Part shown: positions 10,559-23,160 of the stretch, piece after piece
Layout: each line of letters opens with the position of its first letter
Numbering within the stretch: the stretch's first letter is position 1
Assembly: GCA_039621445.1 (NCBI GenBank)
Contig: CP154956.1
Location: 81,774,474 to 81,838,473, forward strand
Length of the DNA: 64,000 bases
From: Euglena gracilis
Taxonomy: Eukaryota > Euglenida > Euglenophyceae > Euglenales
Reading direction: 5' to 3'
The notes under the pieces: generated by a model
Database searches by the model: none
Seen by the model: only the letters and a program-made list of their open reading frames with translations
What the model was told of the DNA's origin: nothing
Made by a program: the position numbers and the translations under genes

Positions 10559-11911
10559 CAAGCACCTATAGCTAAAATGGCCTAAAATGGCCTAAAATGG
10601 CCTAAAATGGCCTAAAATGGCCTAAAATGACTTTTTGACCCCCTATAGGTGGGGGTCCCTAAAATGGCCTAAAATGGCCTAAAATGGCCTAAAATGGCCT
10701 AAAATGGCCTAAAATGGGAAAAATTTTGTTGCGCAACAATTTTTTTTGTAAACAGCTGTAGCCATTCAGGTGACTTTTGGTGTCTTTTGACAATCTGGAC
10801 TGCGAACAGTGGATTTGGTGGAGGAGCACAGCCCGCAAGGCCCTTTTTTTTATCCCAACTAATAATAGTATCAGTCCCCAAATCCACAGTTCCCAACCTT
10901 CTTTTGGTAGCTGAATTTTGAAGGTTTGGACAGCAGTATTTTTCTTACTCCCATCCTTTTTTGGTGTGCAACGATGTCTGTTTCGCAAATAATGAAACAG
11001 TGCAAATTTGGAATGAGGCGTGGGGAAAAAGACAGAAAAAAATGAAAGATGTTAGAAAAACTCAATTGAAAGAGGTGTATCGTTAGGTACTGGGAATTTC
11101 TTCAAATCACGAACCAGCACAATTTTGGGGATTTTCCAAAACCACAAATAATCACGCCGAATGATCAAATGACCTAAACAACTACAAACAATTATGAATG
11201 AGATTCTCTCTTATTTATGAACGTGTTCAGAGGGTTTTCTTTTTAGTATTAAGTTTTTCTCCAAGGGGGAAACCAAACACGGAGAAGAGGAATTGTTTTT
11301 CGGCTTTGCCCTTTGATCTCTGCAATCGCCCAAAAAGCCCCAAATGGCTTTTTTGAGAGTTGTTTCACTTCCCAAGTGCCCACAGATAAGTCCCTTTCAT
11401 TTAATGATGGGTTATGTGGCTGCAACCCGATTTAACGTAAAACCTGGGGGTCCCCTTCTGATTTCACTAAACCCCCCCTTCAAAACCATAAGTGCTGATA
11501 CCCCAGAGTTTGGCTCCCCTCCTCCTTCCATTCACACTTGGTGCCTTAATTTGTGTATCTTGGCCCCAATTTTTTTTCAAAAAATTTGCCTTTTTTTGTG
11601 CAAAGTCTGCTGAAAGTTTGACACTCGTGCAAACTTGCTCTCCCATCATCACGTCATAGTGATCCAGTGTTCATGAATTTTGCATGCTTTTTTGGATGTA
11701 TATTTCTCATTACTGAATAAGAGAAGTTTCGCACACGTTATTATGCAGTTTTCGGGACAAAAATGACGCAAAATTATGATTTTCAGAACCCCCACCTATA
11801 CCTTAAATGGCCTAAAATGGCCTAAAATGGCCTTAAATGGCCTAAAATGGCCTAAAATGGCCTAAAATGGCCTAAAATGGGGAAATTTTTGGGCTTGACT
11901 ATAGGTGCTTG
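10559..11911. mobile_element. non-autonomous hAT-like transposon, TSD CCCGTGAC
   Basis: Ends are CAAGCACCTATAG and its exact complement CTATAGGTGCTTG (13 bp). Both sides are flanked by the exact 8-bp duplication CCCGTGAC (10551-10558, 11912-11919). Just inside each end is an array of the 10-bp unit CCTAAAATGG (about 10566-10717 and 11800-11880). No transposase frame is visible. The 8-bp duplication points to hAT-type transposition. Shares ends with 41371-42606. Confidence 0.85.
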
Positions 11912-11919
11912 CCCGTGAC

Positions 11920-13091
11920 CCCCCCCCCCCGTGACCCGAACCACCCCCAGAGTTGCTTTTGGGTCATTGTAAGGGTTTTTTTTTGTGACCCCCCAGGGGA
12001 GAGGGGATGGCCTCCTCAAAGGAACACAAGGAATTGTAAATTCAATGAAGTTTCTTTCAAAATTTGCAGTATTAGATGGCATTTTTTTGCACTTTTTTCA
12101 AATTCTGCAAATAATGGGGAGCACATGGCTGGCCAACGGTTGGAAGCTGGGTCATGTGAAGCCAATTCTGAGTGGCATAATGCCTAATTTGGTGTGTCAG
12201 TTCCAAATTTTGGATGGTAAATTCTAATTTAGTGCAAATTTGAGGGGTCGCCCCTGCTCGATAAAAATGTTTGTCCAAATCATCCCAAAAGTGGCCAAAA
12301 CCCACCCAAATGGTTCGACAACCCAGGGTTGACGTTTTTTATTTATTTTAAAAAAACATGTTTTTTAAAAAAAACACCAAAAAACCATGTTTTTTTTTGA
12401 AAAACCAAAAATTGACCTTTTTCCTTGCGAAATGGCCATTTTTTGAGGAAAAAGTTCTAAGGTCATTTTTTTGGTCATCAAAAAGTGACGTTCTTTAGTT
12501 TTTCCAGACCCTTCATCCTAAAATGATGTGGTTGGCAAGGCGTCGCACATGTGAAAGCCAGCACCTTTTACGGACTACGAAGCTGCAAAGGTAAAAAATG
12601 ACCTTTTTGCTTAAAAAAAATTCAAAAAATATTCCCCAAACCCTCCATGACGTTTTTTTGTTTTTTAAAAAAACATTTTTTTTGTAAAAAACATGGTTTT
12701 TTGTTTTAAAAAAAACAAGCCGTCAACCTTGCTAGAACCCCCAAACGGGGGTGATGATTTGCGAGAAAATTTTCTAGCAAAACCTTACGCCTGCCATTAG
12801 GTTTTCCATGAGGTGGCAAGGACAAGTATATTGACAACATAAAAGGATTTTGTCATTAGAGAGATTAGAGAGGGGGGTGCGGCCCATCGTTAACACGTGG
12901 TGGTGGAGGGGGGGTTTTTCTTCCTTCCGTCTGCCCCTGGGGAGGGATATTGATCTTTTGTGACTGACTGGCTTTCGGCTCCAGATCCCCACAGGGGGTG
13001 GATGGGGTCAGACAGGAATGACCGAAAGTGGCCGGAAAATCAGCCAAAATCCATTTAATTTCGGCCATTTTTGGCCGATGGCCAGGTTTAC
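11920..13091. other. no gene seen
   Basis: AT-rich low-complexity DNA with TTTTTAAAAAAAACATG palindrome-like runs (12340-12400, 12655-12715). No exon with good splice sites was found. Confidence 0.6.
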
Positions 13092-13922
13092 GGCCCCGGG
13101 CGGATGATTGGCTATGACGATCCCGGAGGTCAGGCCGACCTAGGTCGGGCCGACCATGTCGCGGGCCGACCATGTCGTCGGGCCGACCATGGTCGAGCCG
13201 ACCACTGGAGGTCGATAAGCATAGCCAATGAACCGCATTACCCCCCCCTTTTTCAAAGGACTTTTGACTAGAGGTCGGGCCGACCATGGTCGGCCCGACC
13301 AGTTTGTTACCGACCATATGGTCGGTAACAACCAGTTGGAGGTCTGGCTGACCATCTGGTCGGTAGAAACGACCGCCATGGTTTTCCATTTCAGAAGCAC
13401 ACCAACCCTTGGCCATACCCCGTGGAACATGCAGAGGGGCTATTTTACCTGTTGTTTTGCCTTTCACAGACAAAGGGATTTTGTTAGGGTGCGCGTTTTG
13501 GCCATCTTTGCCTTGCACACACAAGGGGATATTGTTATTTTGGGGGGGGTCCGTGGGCGGGGGTGGCAGGCCCCCCCCCCCCCCCCGGAGGAGGCCGTAG
13601 GCCGACTAGGTTCGCGTTTTGGTAATCCTTTTTCCTTTTTTTTAAAAAAAAAGCATGGGACGTTTTTTTGACAGTTTCAAGGCCATTTCAATGTGTTTCT
13701 GTGCATTTTGAGTCAAATTTACCGAATCAAATTTTGAGGGGGGGGCCTTAAATTTCAAAAAAATTAGGGGGTAATGCAGTTCATTGGAAATCGGGCCGAC
13801 CTGGTCGGCCCGACCTCCAATGGTCGATAATCCATAGCCAATGGTCGGCCCGACCTAGGTTGGCCCGACCATGGTCGGCGCGACCTCCGGGATCGTCATA
13901 ACCAATCATCCGCACGGAGCCT
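13092..13922. mobile_element. hAT-like element with ~150-bp inverted ends, TSD AGGTTTA(C/T)
   Basis: Arms of about 150 bp (13100-13248 and 13768-13913) are inverted copies, sharing GCGGATGATTGG, GACGATCCCGGAGGTC and CAATGAACCGCATTACC-like blocks. The arms contain many GTCGGGCCGACC palindromes. Flanks AGGTTTAC and AGGTTTAT match 7 of 8. An exact palindrome GTTACCGACCATATGG... lies inside at 13306-13329. No coding seen. Confidence 0.6.
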
Positions 13923-15409
<1,487 letters not shown>

Positions 15410-15554
15410 CATTTTATTTTCCCAGTCCAGGCACAACCCCACCTACGTGCAATGCCCAATCCCAGGCGTCATATCCAACTTTTGGGTGCAAGCTAAGCAA
15501 GGGGAAGCACGTGCTTGATTTTGGGTGAAAAGCCCAATTACCATACCTCCCCCG

Positions 15555-15602
15555 ACAGTGTCCCATACCCGGCTCAGCCACAGGGCGTGTATGGGACATT
15601 AT
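15555..15602. repeat. second copy of the ACAGTGTCCCATACCC hairpin
   Basis: ACAGTGTCCCATACCC pairs imperfectly with GTGTATGGGACATTAT. It too has a C run before and GGGGGCATGG after. Confidence 0.75.
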
Positions 15603-15632
15603 CTGGGGGGGGGCACTATTGGGGGGGGCATG

Positions 15633-17133
15633 GATTGAAGGGTGGGAAGTGGGCGACTAATTTTGAAAAGTTGACTGTTTTTTTGAGAGTGAAGTGACCC
15701 CCCCCCCTGAGAGCAATGGCATGTTCCCCCATTCTGTTCCCTCTGGGAATGCTCAGGCTGGCTCAGCCGTCGAGCAAGGTTGGTCTCAGGGCTATGGACG
15801 CCAAGGGAAAGAGGATTGGTAGCCATCCCCCCAAAAAGGCACAAGCCGCAACTGGTGCCATCAGCACACAAGTGTCTTTTGCAGACTGATTTCCAAAGGG
15901 TGCCCACATATTTCTGAAGAAATTACCCAATTTCTTCTGTCACCAATTTTGTCCAAAATTTTTTCTATGCCCAATTCCCCCTCCATTGTGTTTTCGGGCC
16001 CTTGCCTTTTGGGTACAAAAAAAACACCAATAGTTGCACATGACCCGCTTCAAAATCCCCCGCAATTGAGAAAAAGGGGTTTTGGGGAATGGTCCTGATG
16101 TGGAGCAATAAATGTGATCCTGATATCTTCGGGGAATTGAGGTGAGTTTCTACCCCAAAAAATCAGTTTTCCATCAGATTTAAAAATAAATCATTCAAGA
16201 AAAATTCCTTTTCATCAGCAACAGCCTCGGTGGCTGGCAATTTTAGGGACTTGCAATCCTGTGAACTTTGTCATGTTGATTTGAACCCACAGCACGTGAC
16301 ACCGAAACCGCAAAAGGTCTGAGGGTCGGGGGTGTTATGTTGGAGCTTTATGTGTGGAGGTTGCTTTCGGTTTGGGGTTTGTCTATTTGGGAGGAGCCTG
16401 TTCACATTTTGCTGATTCAATAAAATATTTTTTTCATATATTTCAAAGTGGAAGAATTTTTTTGTGTCTTCTGTGAAAATTTTACAAAGAAGTTTCAAGG
16501 CACAACCGTTGTCTGTTGGCTGGTTATGGCCCTTCAGCTTCAGCAACGCCCTGCTCAAATTGGCCGATGTGGAGAATTTATTGAGTTTCTCTCCCAGAGT
16601 TTTCCTGCACTGAGGCACCTCGAACTTTTTCTTTTAACTTTTTGGCCATCTTTTATCAAGATGTTGGGTAAAAGTTAAGTTGTTGTAAATTATTTCCGCA
16701 TCCCCCCTCCCGCAGGAGACGTTCCTTCTCATGGAACAGCGAAAATACATCCGTAATCTTGGAGGAACGTATCACAACGCATCTAAGTGGAGGAGGTGTG
16801 GTTTATGTCCGTGGTGAACAAGGATGTTGTTTTTAATGTTTCCCATGACCCCCCCCCCCCCGAGCTGTCCCCCCCCAAGCTGTTCCCACAGGGAGGACGG
16901 GAATAGCTCACTGTCATAGCACTTTTTAGAAAGAATGTCCAAAAAAAAAACGTGCTCCAATCGACGTTTTTTTGGACGTTTTGAAAAAAAAAAACACTTT
17001 TTGGCAAATGTGCCAAAAATTGATAATTTTTTTGCGAACACCCAATAAAAATAACCCAATAAATGTCCAAAAAGCCAAAAATGACCCTTTTGGGCTGTAC
17101 GAGGTGGTTAAAATCAAGGTTATTTGAAATTGT
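15633..17133. other. no clear gene
   Basis: G/C runs, T runs and fragments of dispersed repeats. A possible coding stretch at 16450-16678 (VVCWLVMALQLQQRP) has no convincing boundaries. Confidence 0.5.
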
Positions 17134-17141
17134 CTTGACAT

Positions 17142-17398
17142 CAGGGGTTTTTTTTAGTTGTGGACCCCCAGAGGGGGAGGGGGGGGGTAGGGTGGGTGGG
17201 TCCGGCTGAGCCCCCCCGGGGGGGGTCCCCCCGGAGGGGGATGGGATATACTTTTCGGCGCCAAAGGCACCAAAAAGTGCTATTTTTAGCACTTTTCGCG
17301 ATTTTTCGGCCTTTTTTTTGTGGGTCCCCCGGACCCCCCACAGGAGGTGGGTAGGTGGGGGGGACCCCCCTCCCCCCCGGTCTTAAAAAAAAACCCTG
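17142..17398. mobile_element. 257-bp hAT-like MITE, TSD CTTGACAT
   Basis: Starts CAGGGGTTTTTTTTAG and ends CTTAAAAAAAAACCCTG. Exact duplication CTTGACAT flanks it (17134-17141, 17399-17406). The interior is G/C runs around a TTTTCGGCGCCAAAGG core. Same end family as 37290 and 43861. Confidence 0.85.
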
Positions 17399-17893
17399 CT
17401 TGACATCCTTGACGACAAATGTGGTGCCTTTTGCACCATTTTTTTTTTCCATTCATGCTCAAGGGCCTTTTGGTTCAAATCTCTGTTCACACAAATGGGT
17501 CAAAACAAGAGCTTGCATGTCTGGACACACTATCTTCCTTTGGATGAAAAACAAAAGGTTGTTCACCCCGACCCCAGCAAGGGGGGGATGAGGTTCTCTT
17601 TTTTCGCATTTTTTGCGCATTTTTTTGCACATTTCCATAAAACATTTTCCAAAAAAAATGTGCATTTTGCGGGTGTTTGCGGGGGTTTTTTTTGCTACAT
17701 TTTCGTCTTTTTTTGCGCATTTTTTTATTACAAAATTTACATTCTTTCGGGGATTTTTTCGATTTTTTTAAGCACATTTTCAGTGATTTTTGACCATTTT
17801 TGATTTTTTTTGCTTTTTTCGGAAAAATTATTGAAGCTGACATTTTCCTCATGATTCCTTTTTTTTTTTTGAATATTTTCTATTTCTTTCCCA

Positions 17894-17982
17894 GAAACTG
17901 CTCCGAATGAGCAGTTTTTGCTGTGAGACCTGTGCACTAAATACAGGTTTCACAGCGAAAACTGCTTATTGGGAGCAGTTTC
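17894..17982. repeat. 89-bp hairpin, ~40-bp arms
   Basis: GAAACTGCTCC...AGCAGTTTTTGCTGTGA and its near-complement TCACAGCGAAAACTGCT...GGAGCAGTTTC flank an 8-base loop. Related CAGTTTT/GTGAAACCTGTG blocks recur at 18025-18050 and 18985-19045. Confidence 0.75.
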
Positions 17983-18587
17983 TTCTCCTCCTTCAGAGAC
18001 ACAGAGAAACCTCCTTCAGAGACACAGGTTTCACCTCAAAAACTGTGTTTTAGAAACGACAGGCCAGGGATGCATTTGAGGAGTGTATTCCAACAATGAT
18101 GGTGGTTGTCGCTGGTCCTGGAAGGCGAGGACTGGCCTGAAGGCCAAGGTGTTGGGGGGCATTTTGTGGGGGTGGGGGGGATATGGCGCTGAAGGCACCC
18201 ACCCCCCAAAGGCCCCACAATGCTTAGCCTTCAGGCAATTTTTGGCTTGGAGCATAAAGATGTGAGGTCCCTCAGTTTGCAAGCAATAAGTGTCTGTTTT
18301 CCTTTTCCTTCTTTTTCGCGGGGAATGAATTGAACAAATGTGAGTCCAATATGAATAATCAAGCTAACTTAGTGCTTTTGGTGCCAAAAAGAGGAGTGGT
18401 GTGAAAAGGTATATAAGTCCCCTCCCATTTCAGAGGGGGGCATGAACTGTTGGATTTCTCCAATATGCCAACAAAGCCAGAATTCTGTAAAATGAAGAGG
18501 TGGTGGTATTTGGTGCCCAGTGTCCAGTTGGGAGCAGAGAGAGTGGAGGTTGGGCAGGGGTGGGGGAGGTTGTAGACTCCTCCTGGT

Positions 18588-18720
18588 GAAGTTCACTGGT
18601 GAACATTCACCGGGGGAGGTGCCCTCGGCCGCTGAACTTCACCGGTGAAGTTCATTGGTGAAATTCACCATTTGCAGGGTTGGGTGAACTTTCGGTGGGT
18701 GAAATTTCGCTCTTTTTCCT
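18588..18720 (+). promoter_or_regulatory. array of GGTGAAnTTCACC-type units upstream of a start codon
   Basis: At least six GTGAAnTTCAC / TGAACnTTCAC units, alternately oriented, end 56 bases before the ATG at 18776. GAAnnTTC spacing occurs at least once (GAACATTC), as in heat-shock elements, while others have one base between GAA and TTC. Regulatory role is inferred from position. Confidence 0.4.
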
Positions 18721-18775
18721 CCCGCCGCGACTGCGATGCGACCACTGCGGAAATTTTCAAAGTTTATTCGGTGCC

Positions 18776-18868
18776 ATGGATGCCTCCTTCAGGCTTGAGG
18801 CTTCCTCCCCCCTGTCTGTCCTCTTTGATGCTTTCTTTGCCTTGACTGAGAAGGGAAAACAGCTGAAA
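18776..18868 (+). CDS. first coding exon of an unrecognised gene
   Basis: An ATG in good context (GTGCCATGG) opens MDASFRLEASSPLSVLFDAF and FALTEKGKQLK. The exon ends at AAA before a consensus GTGAGTG donor (phase 0). Directly upstream (18588-18720) is an array of GGTGAAnTTCACC-like units that could be promoter elements. Later exons below are on the same strand and may belong to this gene, but their joins are not proven. Confidence 0.6.
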
Positions 18869-19234
18869 GTGAGTGATTTTTTGTGCAAGCATTGTTATTT
18901 TTATAACCGATATAATTAGTGGATTCTGCATTGCTGCTTAAATTTGCACCTCACACATTGTGACAAAAAAGTTGTTTGCACCGCGACAGTTTTTACAACC
19001 GTGAAACCTGCGTCTTAAAGTACAGTTTTTTGCGGTGAAACCTGTGCCTCAAGAGAGGTTTTTTGCACGTTTTGGGGTAATTCTTTTCATTTTTGTGAAT
19101 TTTGTGCTTTTCTGTCCACACATTTTTCCCGAAAGTGCGCATTTTTGGGCGTTTTCTTTTTTCGACGCCGGCTAGCGCATCCCCCCCCACCCCAACCATT
19201 TCCAAAATTCTGGAGTTCAATGGTAAAACCAGAG

Positions 19235-19418
19235 CAGGCTTCTTTTTGCCAACCCTGGGGGGGAGGGGTGCCTGTTGTGATTGGGTGCCCCCCCCTGGGG
19301 GGGGGGGTTGGTTTTGGGCCTTGGTGCCAGCTGACCCAGGCAAATTTCCCCAGCGCCTTCGAGAATGTGCAACAACTTCCCCACCACAGTGGTGCGAATT
19401 TCTTCAAAAAGAAGCCTG
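19235..19418. mobile_element. 184-bp hAT-like MITE, TSD AACC(A/G)GAG
   Basis: Starts CAGGCTTCTTTTTG and ends CAAAAAGAAGCCTG, a perfect inverted pair. Flanks AACCAGAG and AACCGGAG match 7 of 8. It lies about 370 bases after the 18776 first exon, so within an intron if that gene is real. Confidence 0.75.
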
Positions 19419-20006
19419 AACCGGAGCTTTTACAGGTACAATAACCCCCAGATTGCCCACTCCTTGGGCGGCCTTGGACCCCCAAACGGCCAAGCTTGGG
19501 GAGGGCGATCTGGCATGGGGTGGTGATATAAAAGAGAGCAATTTCTATTCTGAAAACTGATGAGGGAAGCCGGCGTTCGCTTCAACCACATGGCATTGAA
19601 TCCGCTGGAACGAGACAATGCACAATAAATGACGCCAAGATGAACCCTCCGCGCTAAAACACCCGAAGCACTGTAAGACCTCCCCCCCCAAAAGGAAGTC
19701 CAAATTCAAAAAAGCAACAAAGATTCAAAAACATAAATACAAATAAGAAGCAATTAATTAAAGAACCAAAAACGGGCGGTGACCTGCTATGATGGCAGAT
19801 GGACGTTCCTGAACTGCGAAGAGCGCCAGTAGAAAAATTTTTGTATATATTTCACACACAATCTTTTTTCCATAAAATTCCGTTGTTTGAGAAAAATATT
19901 TTTCAAACAAGGCACAACCCCACAGCAGCCTTTTTCCAGCCAGCATCTTTTCCGGCTGTGGACTGTGGACTCCCCCTCCCATCCACAAGTTAAATTTATT
20001 TTGCAG

Positions 20007-20117
20007 CTGCCCAAATGGCAGCCGGATGGTGATGGATTTTTTTGGCTCAGGTCGGTGCAAACGTGCAAAAATGAGCCTGGCCAGCTCAAATTTTGGTCAA
20101 AAATCAATTTTTTTTAA
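20007..20117 (+). CDS. possible exon: LPKWQPDGDGFFWLR
   Basis: Follows TTTTGCAG and reads LPKWQPDGDGFFWLRSVQTC before a TAA at 20115. A GTCGGT donor at 20051 or GTGATG earlier could end it sooner. It accepts phase 0, as left by the 18776 exon, but its phase-2 donor does not fit the next candidate exon. It may be alternative or spurious. Confidence 0.35.
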   Translation: MPKWQPDGDGFFWLRSVQTCKNEPGQLKFWSKINFF

Positions 20118-20242
20118 CGAATTTTCTTTCTCCATTTTCGCATTTATGCCAATTGTGTAGGACCAAACCCCCCAAAATAACCTCCGCCATCCCACTTATA
20201 ACCCTGGGCCCAAACAACCCCCCCCCAAAAAATAATGAAACA

Positions 20243-20320
20243 CACAGACAATAAATAATAAATAATAATAATAATAAACACAGACAATAAATAATAAATA
20301 ATAAATAATAAACACACAGA
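20243..20320. repeat. AATAAT microsatellite region
   Basis: Runs of AAT/AATA interspersed with CACAGAC. Confidence 0.85.
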
Positions 20321-20552
20321 CAAGATAATAAATAATGCAATGCGCATTACATGAATGTATATTGTGTGAGAAGTCATGAGTTGCTTTAAAAAAATCATGA
20401 AAGTGCCTAAAATATTTACCCCCCAAGTAAAACTCCTTCCAGACATGCATTAAGATGATTTATGGCCCACCATTTAAAACTTCCAACCACCAAACCAAAT
20501 CCCATGCTCCCCAAGGGATTGAACTGCTCTGGGTGTGTGCTTGATTCTGCAG

Positions 20553-20708
20553 CCGAATGTAGAATCCCCGCCTTCCTTTTTGGGGGAACATGCAGAAGAT
20601 TGTCCTCCAAATGCACCATTTGTGTTTCAAGGCTTTCTGTCGCGTGTTTTTTCGGCAACCATTGGCTGCAATTACCAATGGACTTGTTGCAGAGGTTCTG
20701 GGGACTGG
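20553..20708 (+). CDS. candidate 52-codon exon
   Basis: Starts after GATTCTGCAG and ends GGGGACTGG before GTACGG (phase 0 to 0). It reads PNVESPPSFLGEHAEDCPPN, then APFVFQGFLSRVFSATIG and ends CCRGSGDW. It is Cys-rich and not recognised. A second frame (phase 1) is also open, so the frame is likely but not certain. It would follow the 18776 exon in phase. Confidence 0.5.
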
Positions 20709-21522
20709 GTACGGAAAATGTTATTTATTTTTTTTTTACTATTTTTGCAATCATCGGGGGTTTCCGTAACTCATTCTTTGAAAATCTGATTTTTTGTTGA
20801 TTCCAATCGAACACCAGAAAATGAGCTCTGGTTGGTTAAAAATGCTATGAATGGAATTTGTTTGAGTTGGTCATAACCCCTCCCTCCCGGTTCCAAGAGT
20901 GGGTGGAACTGGAGTCGCTGGACCCCCAATCCCCCTCGGGTGCACCACTGGTTCCAGCAACCTCCAAGGTCCAAAAGGAACCATTTAAACACTTTCACTG
21001 AAAGGTTTCTTTGTTGATTTATTTGTGGATGATTTTCAGTATTGTTGTTGAAATGAAAAAGAATATCATTGCTTTTCATTTGTTTTCAGTTTGTTTCCAT
21101 TTTGTTTTCTGGGTTGCCCCTCTAGAGGCTTCTTTTGCCCCCCCCCCCTCTCTTGGGAAGTACCACACACCCTGACACCGAAGGTGTGAGGGGCCTGAAA
21201 ATTGGCTTGGTTGGCTGGCACCGGGACACAAAATTGACCCTCCCCTGGGGGAGGAAGGTGTCTACCATGGGCAGGAACCATGCTACAAGGCGCCCCAGTT
21301 GGGGAAAAGGATCCTGCCCCCCACGTTGCATTTTTTTGCAATTTTTTTTTGTAATGGAAAGCAATTTTTGCAATAAATATTTCTCTGTGCAAAGAGGGGG
21401 TGCCCTCCGAGGCAGTGTGGTTTTTGAGGCTACTTCAGAATGCATGTGCCCCGTGCATTTTTTTTTTAATTGGGAATTGCCCAGCCAGCAGTCCCTCAAA
21501 TCTGCTGTCACACCATTCACAG

Positions 21523-21691
21523 CCTTTGGATGGTGATATTCATCTCCCTCTTCCTCGCCACCGGCGCCCTTTCTTTCAAGAACAGTGACACGTACGCTTT
21601 CGAGTTACAGTTCTCCACCTCTCCCCAGACCTGTGCAGTGTTGTCGTTGTCTGGGCGATTGAGGTTTGACGCCAGTTTTGGCGATTTTTAG
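21523..21691 (+). CDS. hydrophobic exon, possible signal peptide or membrane segment
   Basis: Follows CATTCACAG. An ATG at 21530 starts MVIFISLFLATGALSF, a good signal peptide or membrane helix, followed by KNSDTYAFELQFSTSPQTCA. It may end at a GTGTTG donor (21637, phase 0) or run to the TAG at 21689. It could be the start of a separate secreted or membrane protein. Confidence 0.5.
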
Positions 21692-22013
21692 CTGATTTTC
21701 TCAAAAATGAAGTGTTGTGAGATGCTCTAAAAAAAATGCTGCAAATTGCACAAACTCAATGCTAATCCTGGAAATTTCCACAGGATATTTTGCATTTTTT
21801 TTTGTTATAAAAAATCCACTGTATCCCATGGGTTTTCCATGTGAGGAATCCAGCCATTCATCTTCACATTTTGGTTTGAATTTATTATATTGCTCCTCCC
21901 AAGCCTGCGCATTCAGAGAAACTGATATCAATTTATATCAAAATAACATCTCATCTCCACCTGTTGTGGTGCACCTGTTGTGATTGCGCACCACGGCTGC
22001 TCCCAAACTGCAG

Positions 22014-22178
22014 TCGCTGCAGTATGTGGCCAGACGTATGCAAGGATTTGCACACCCTCTAGTGAGACAGAGGGTGCAGCCCAGGATTCGATATTATGTC
22101 AAGAATTGTGTCAAGACCAAGAGTTGCGGGCAGGCTGGGGCTCCCCCTAAACCTTGGCTAAGATATTGTTCTGACTTG
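22014..22178 (+). CDS. candidate 55-codon exon, basic protein segment
   Basis: Starts after CCAAACTGCAG, ends TCTGACTTG before GTCTGA (phase 0 to 0). It reads SLQYVARRMQGFAHPLVRQR, VQPRIRYYVKNCVKTKSC and ends PKPWLRYCSDL. It is basic and Cys-containing and not recognised. It fits phase 0 left by the preceding hydrophobic exon. Confidence 0.5.
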
Positions 22179-22585
22179 GTCTGAGTTTGTGTGTAGGGCG
22201 AATATTTAAGACCCTTTTTTTCCTGGAACTGAAAGGGAGTCTGGACCGGTCTGCGACCCCCCCCCCCCAAAGGTCAGATTTTTGCTTCCAGCATTTCGTG
22301 CCTTTTTTTTTTAAAGTACCCAAATTTGCATTCTCAAAGATTTTCGGAGGCAAAGTTTTTCGGCCTGGCCAAAATTCGTTGATTTGGAACTCACTGATAT
22401 TTAGGCGTGGGGGGGGGTCCCGAGTCCGACCCCCTCCACCTGTTCGTATGTCAAACCCTGTGTCTTCCAAGCAGTCAACGAGATTTCTGGTGTATCCCAG
22501 CCAAAGGAAAATTGGAATGGCTGAATCTTTTTTAATTTACCCACCCCCCAGCCAGTCTGGACCCCCTGGGAGGGGGACTGTTCAG

Positions 22586-22714
22586 CAAACGCCTGTTGGC
22601 AGCATTTGTTATGGTGACGGTCATCACCCTCTACACGGTGTACAAGGCTATGCTGTTGCTGCGGCTCATCCTGGCCGTCCTTTTGACGTCTGTTGTGGTG
22701 CTCCTGGTGCTGAC

Positions 22715-22716
<2 letters not shown>
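22586..22716 (+). CDS. membrane-spanning exon next to a GT-repeat intron
   Basis: Starts after GACTGTTCAG and ends GACAG before GTGTGT (phase 1). It reads KRLLAAFVMVTVITLYTVYK, then AMLLLRLILAVLLTSVVVLL and VLT: two or three membrane helices. About three quarters of third positions are G or C in this frame, unlike the other open frames. It joins in frame to the exon at 22795. Confidence 0.65.
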
Positions 22717-22768
<52 letters not shown>

Positions 22769-22794
22769 GTGTGTGTGCGTGTGTGTGTGTGCAG
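22717..22794 (+). repeat. GT microsatellite forming a complete 78-base intron
   Basis: The interval is almost pure GT with two GC interruptions and ends GTGCAG. It starts with the donor GT and ends with the acceptor AG between two exons whose phases agree. Confidence 0.8.
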
Positions 22795-22874
22795 AGGAAC
22801 AAAATCAACGAATCAGGCAGAATGAAGGATTAATCAAAGCTGCACAATTTTTGAAAGTTATATTGGATACATAA
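22795..22874 (+). CDS. terminal exon of the membrane protein
   Basis: Starts after GTGCAG in phase 1 and reads EEQNQRIRQNEGLIKAAQFL, KVILDT and TAA. It gives a short polar tail after the membrane helices. The 78-base interval before it is a multiple of three and is open in frame, so retention would add a Val-Cys repeat. Confidence 0.6.
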
Positions 22875-23160
22875 CATGGACACGTATTGTGCGCAAGGAA
22901 TCTGATTTGTGCACTTTTTCAACGTTGCCTTCAGAATGGTGCGGGACGAATCTTCCTGGAAACAGAAACCTGAGGACACATATGGAATTGTTCAACCCAA
23001 GCCAACCACAATTTGAGAGACATTTTAAATATATTATCCCATGGCTCCTTCCAACAAGGAACATTTATTTTTCGTGATTTATTAGTCCATTTTTGTGGTG
23101 TGGGAACGCTGTGTGGAAGTCCCTCTGGCAGTCGACAGGAATAATAATGGGCATTTGATG

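Noticed and set aside
21123-21400. Element starting AGGCTTCTTTTGCC
   Set aside because: Left end resembles the 19235 element, but no right end or duplication was found.
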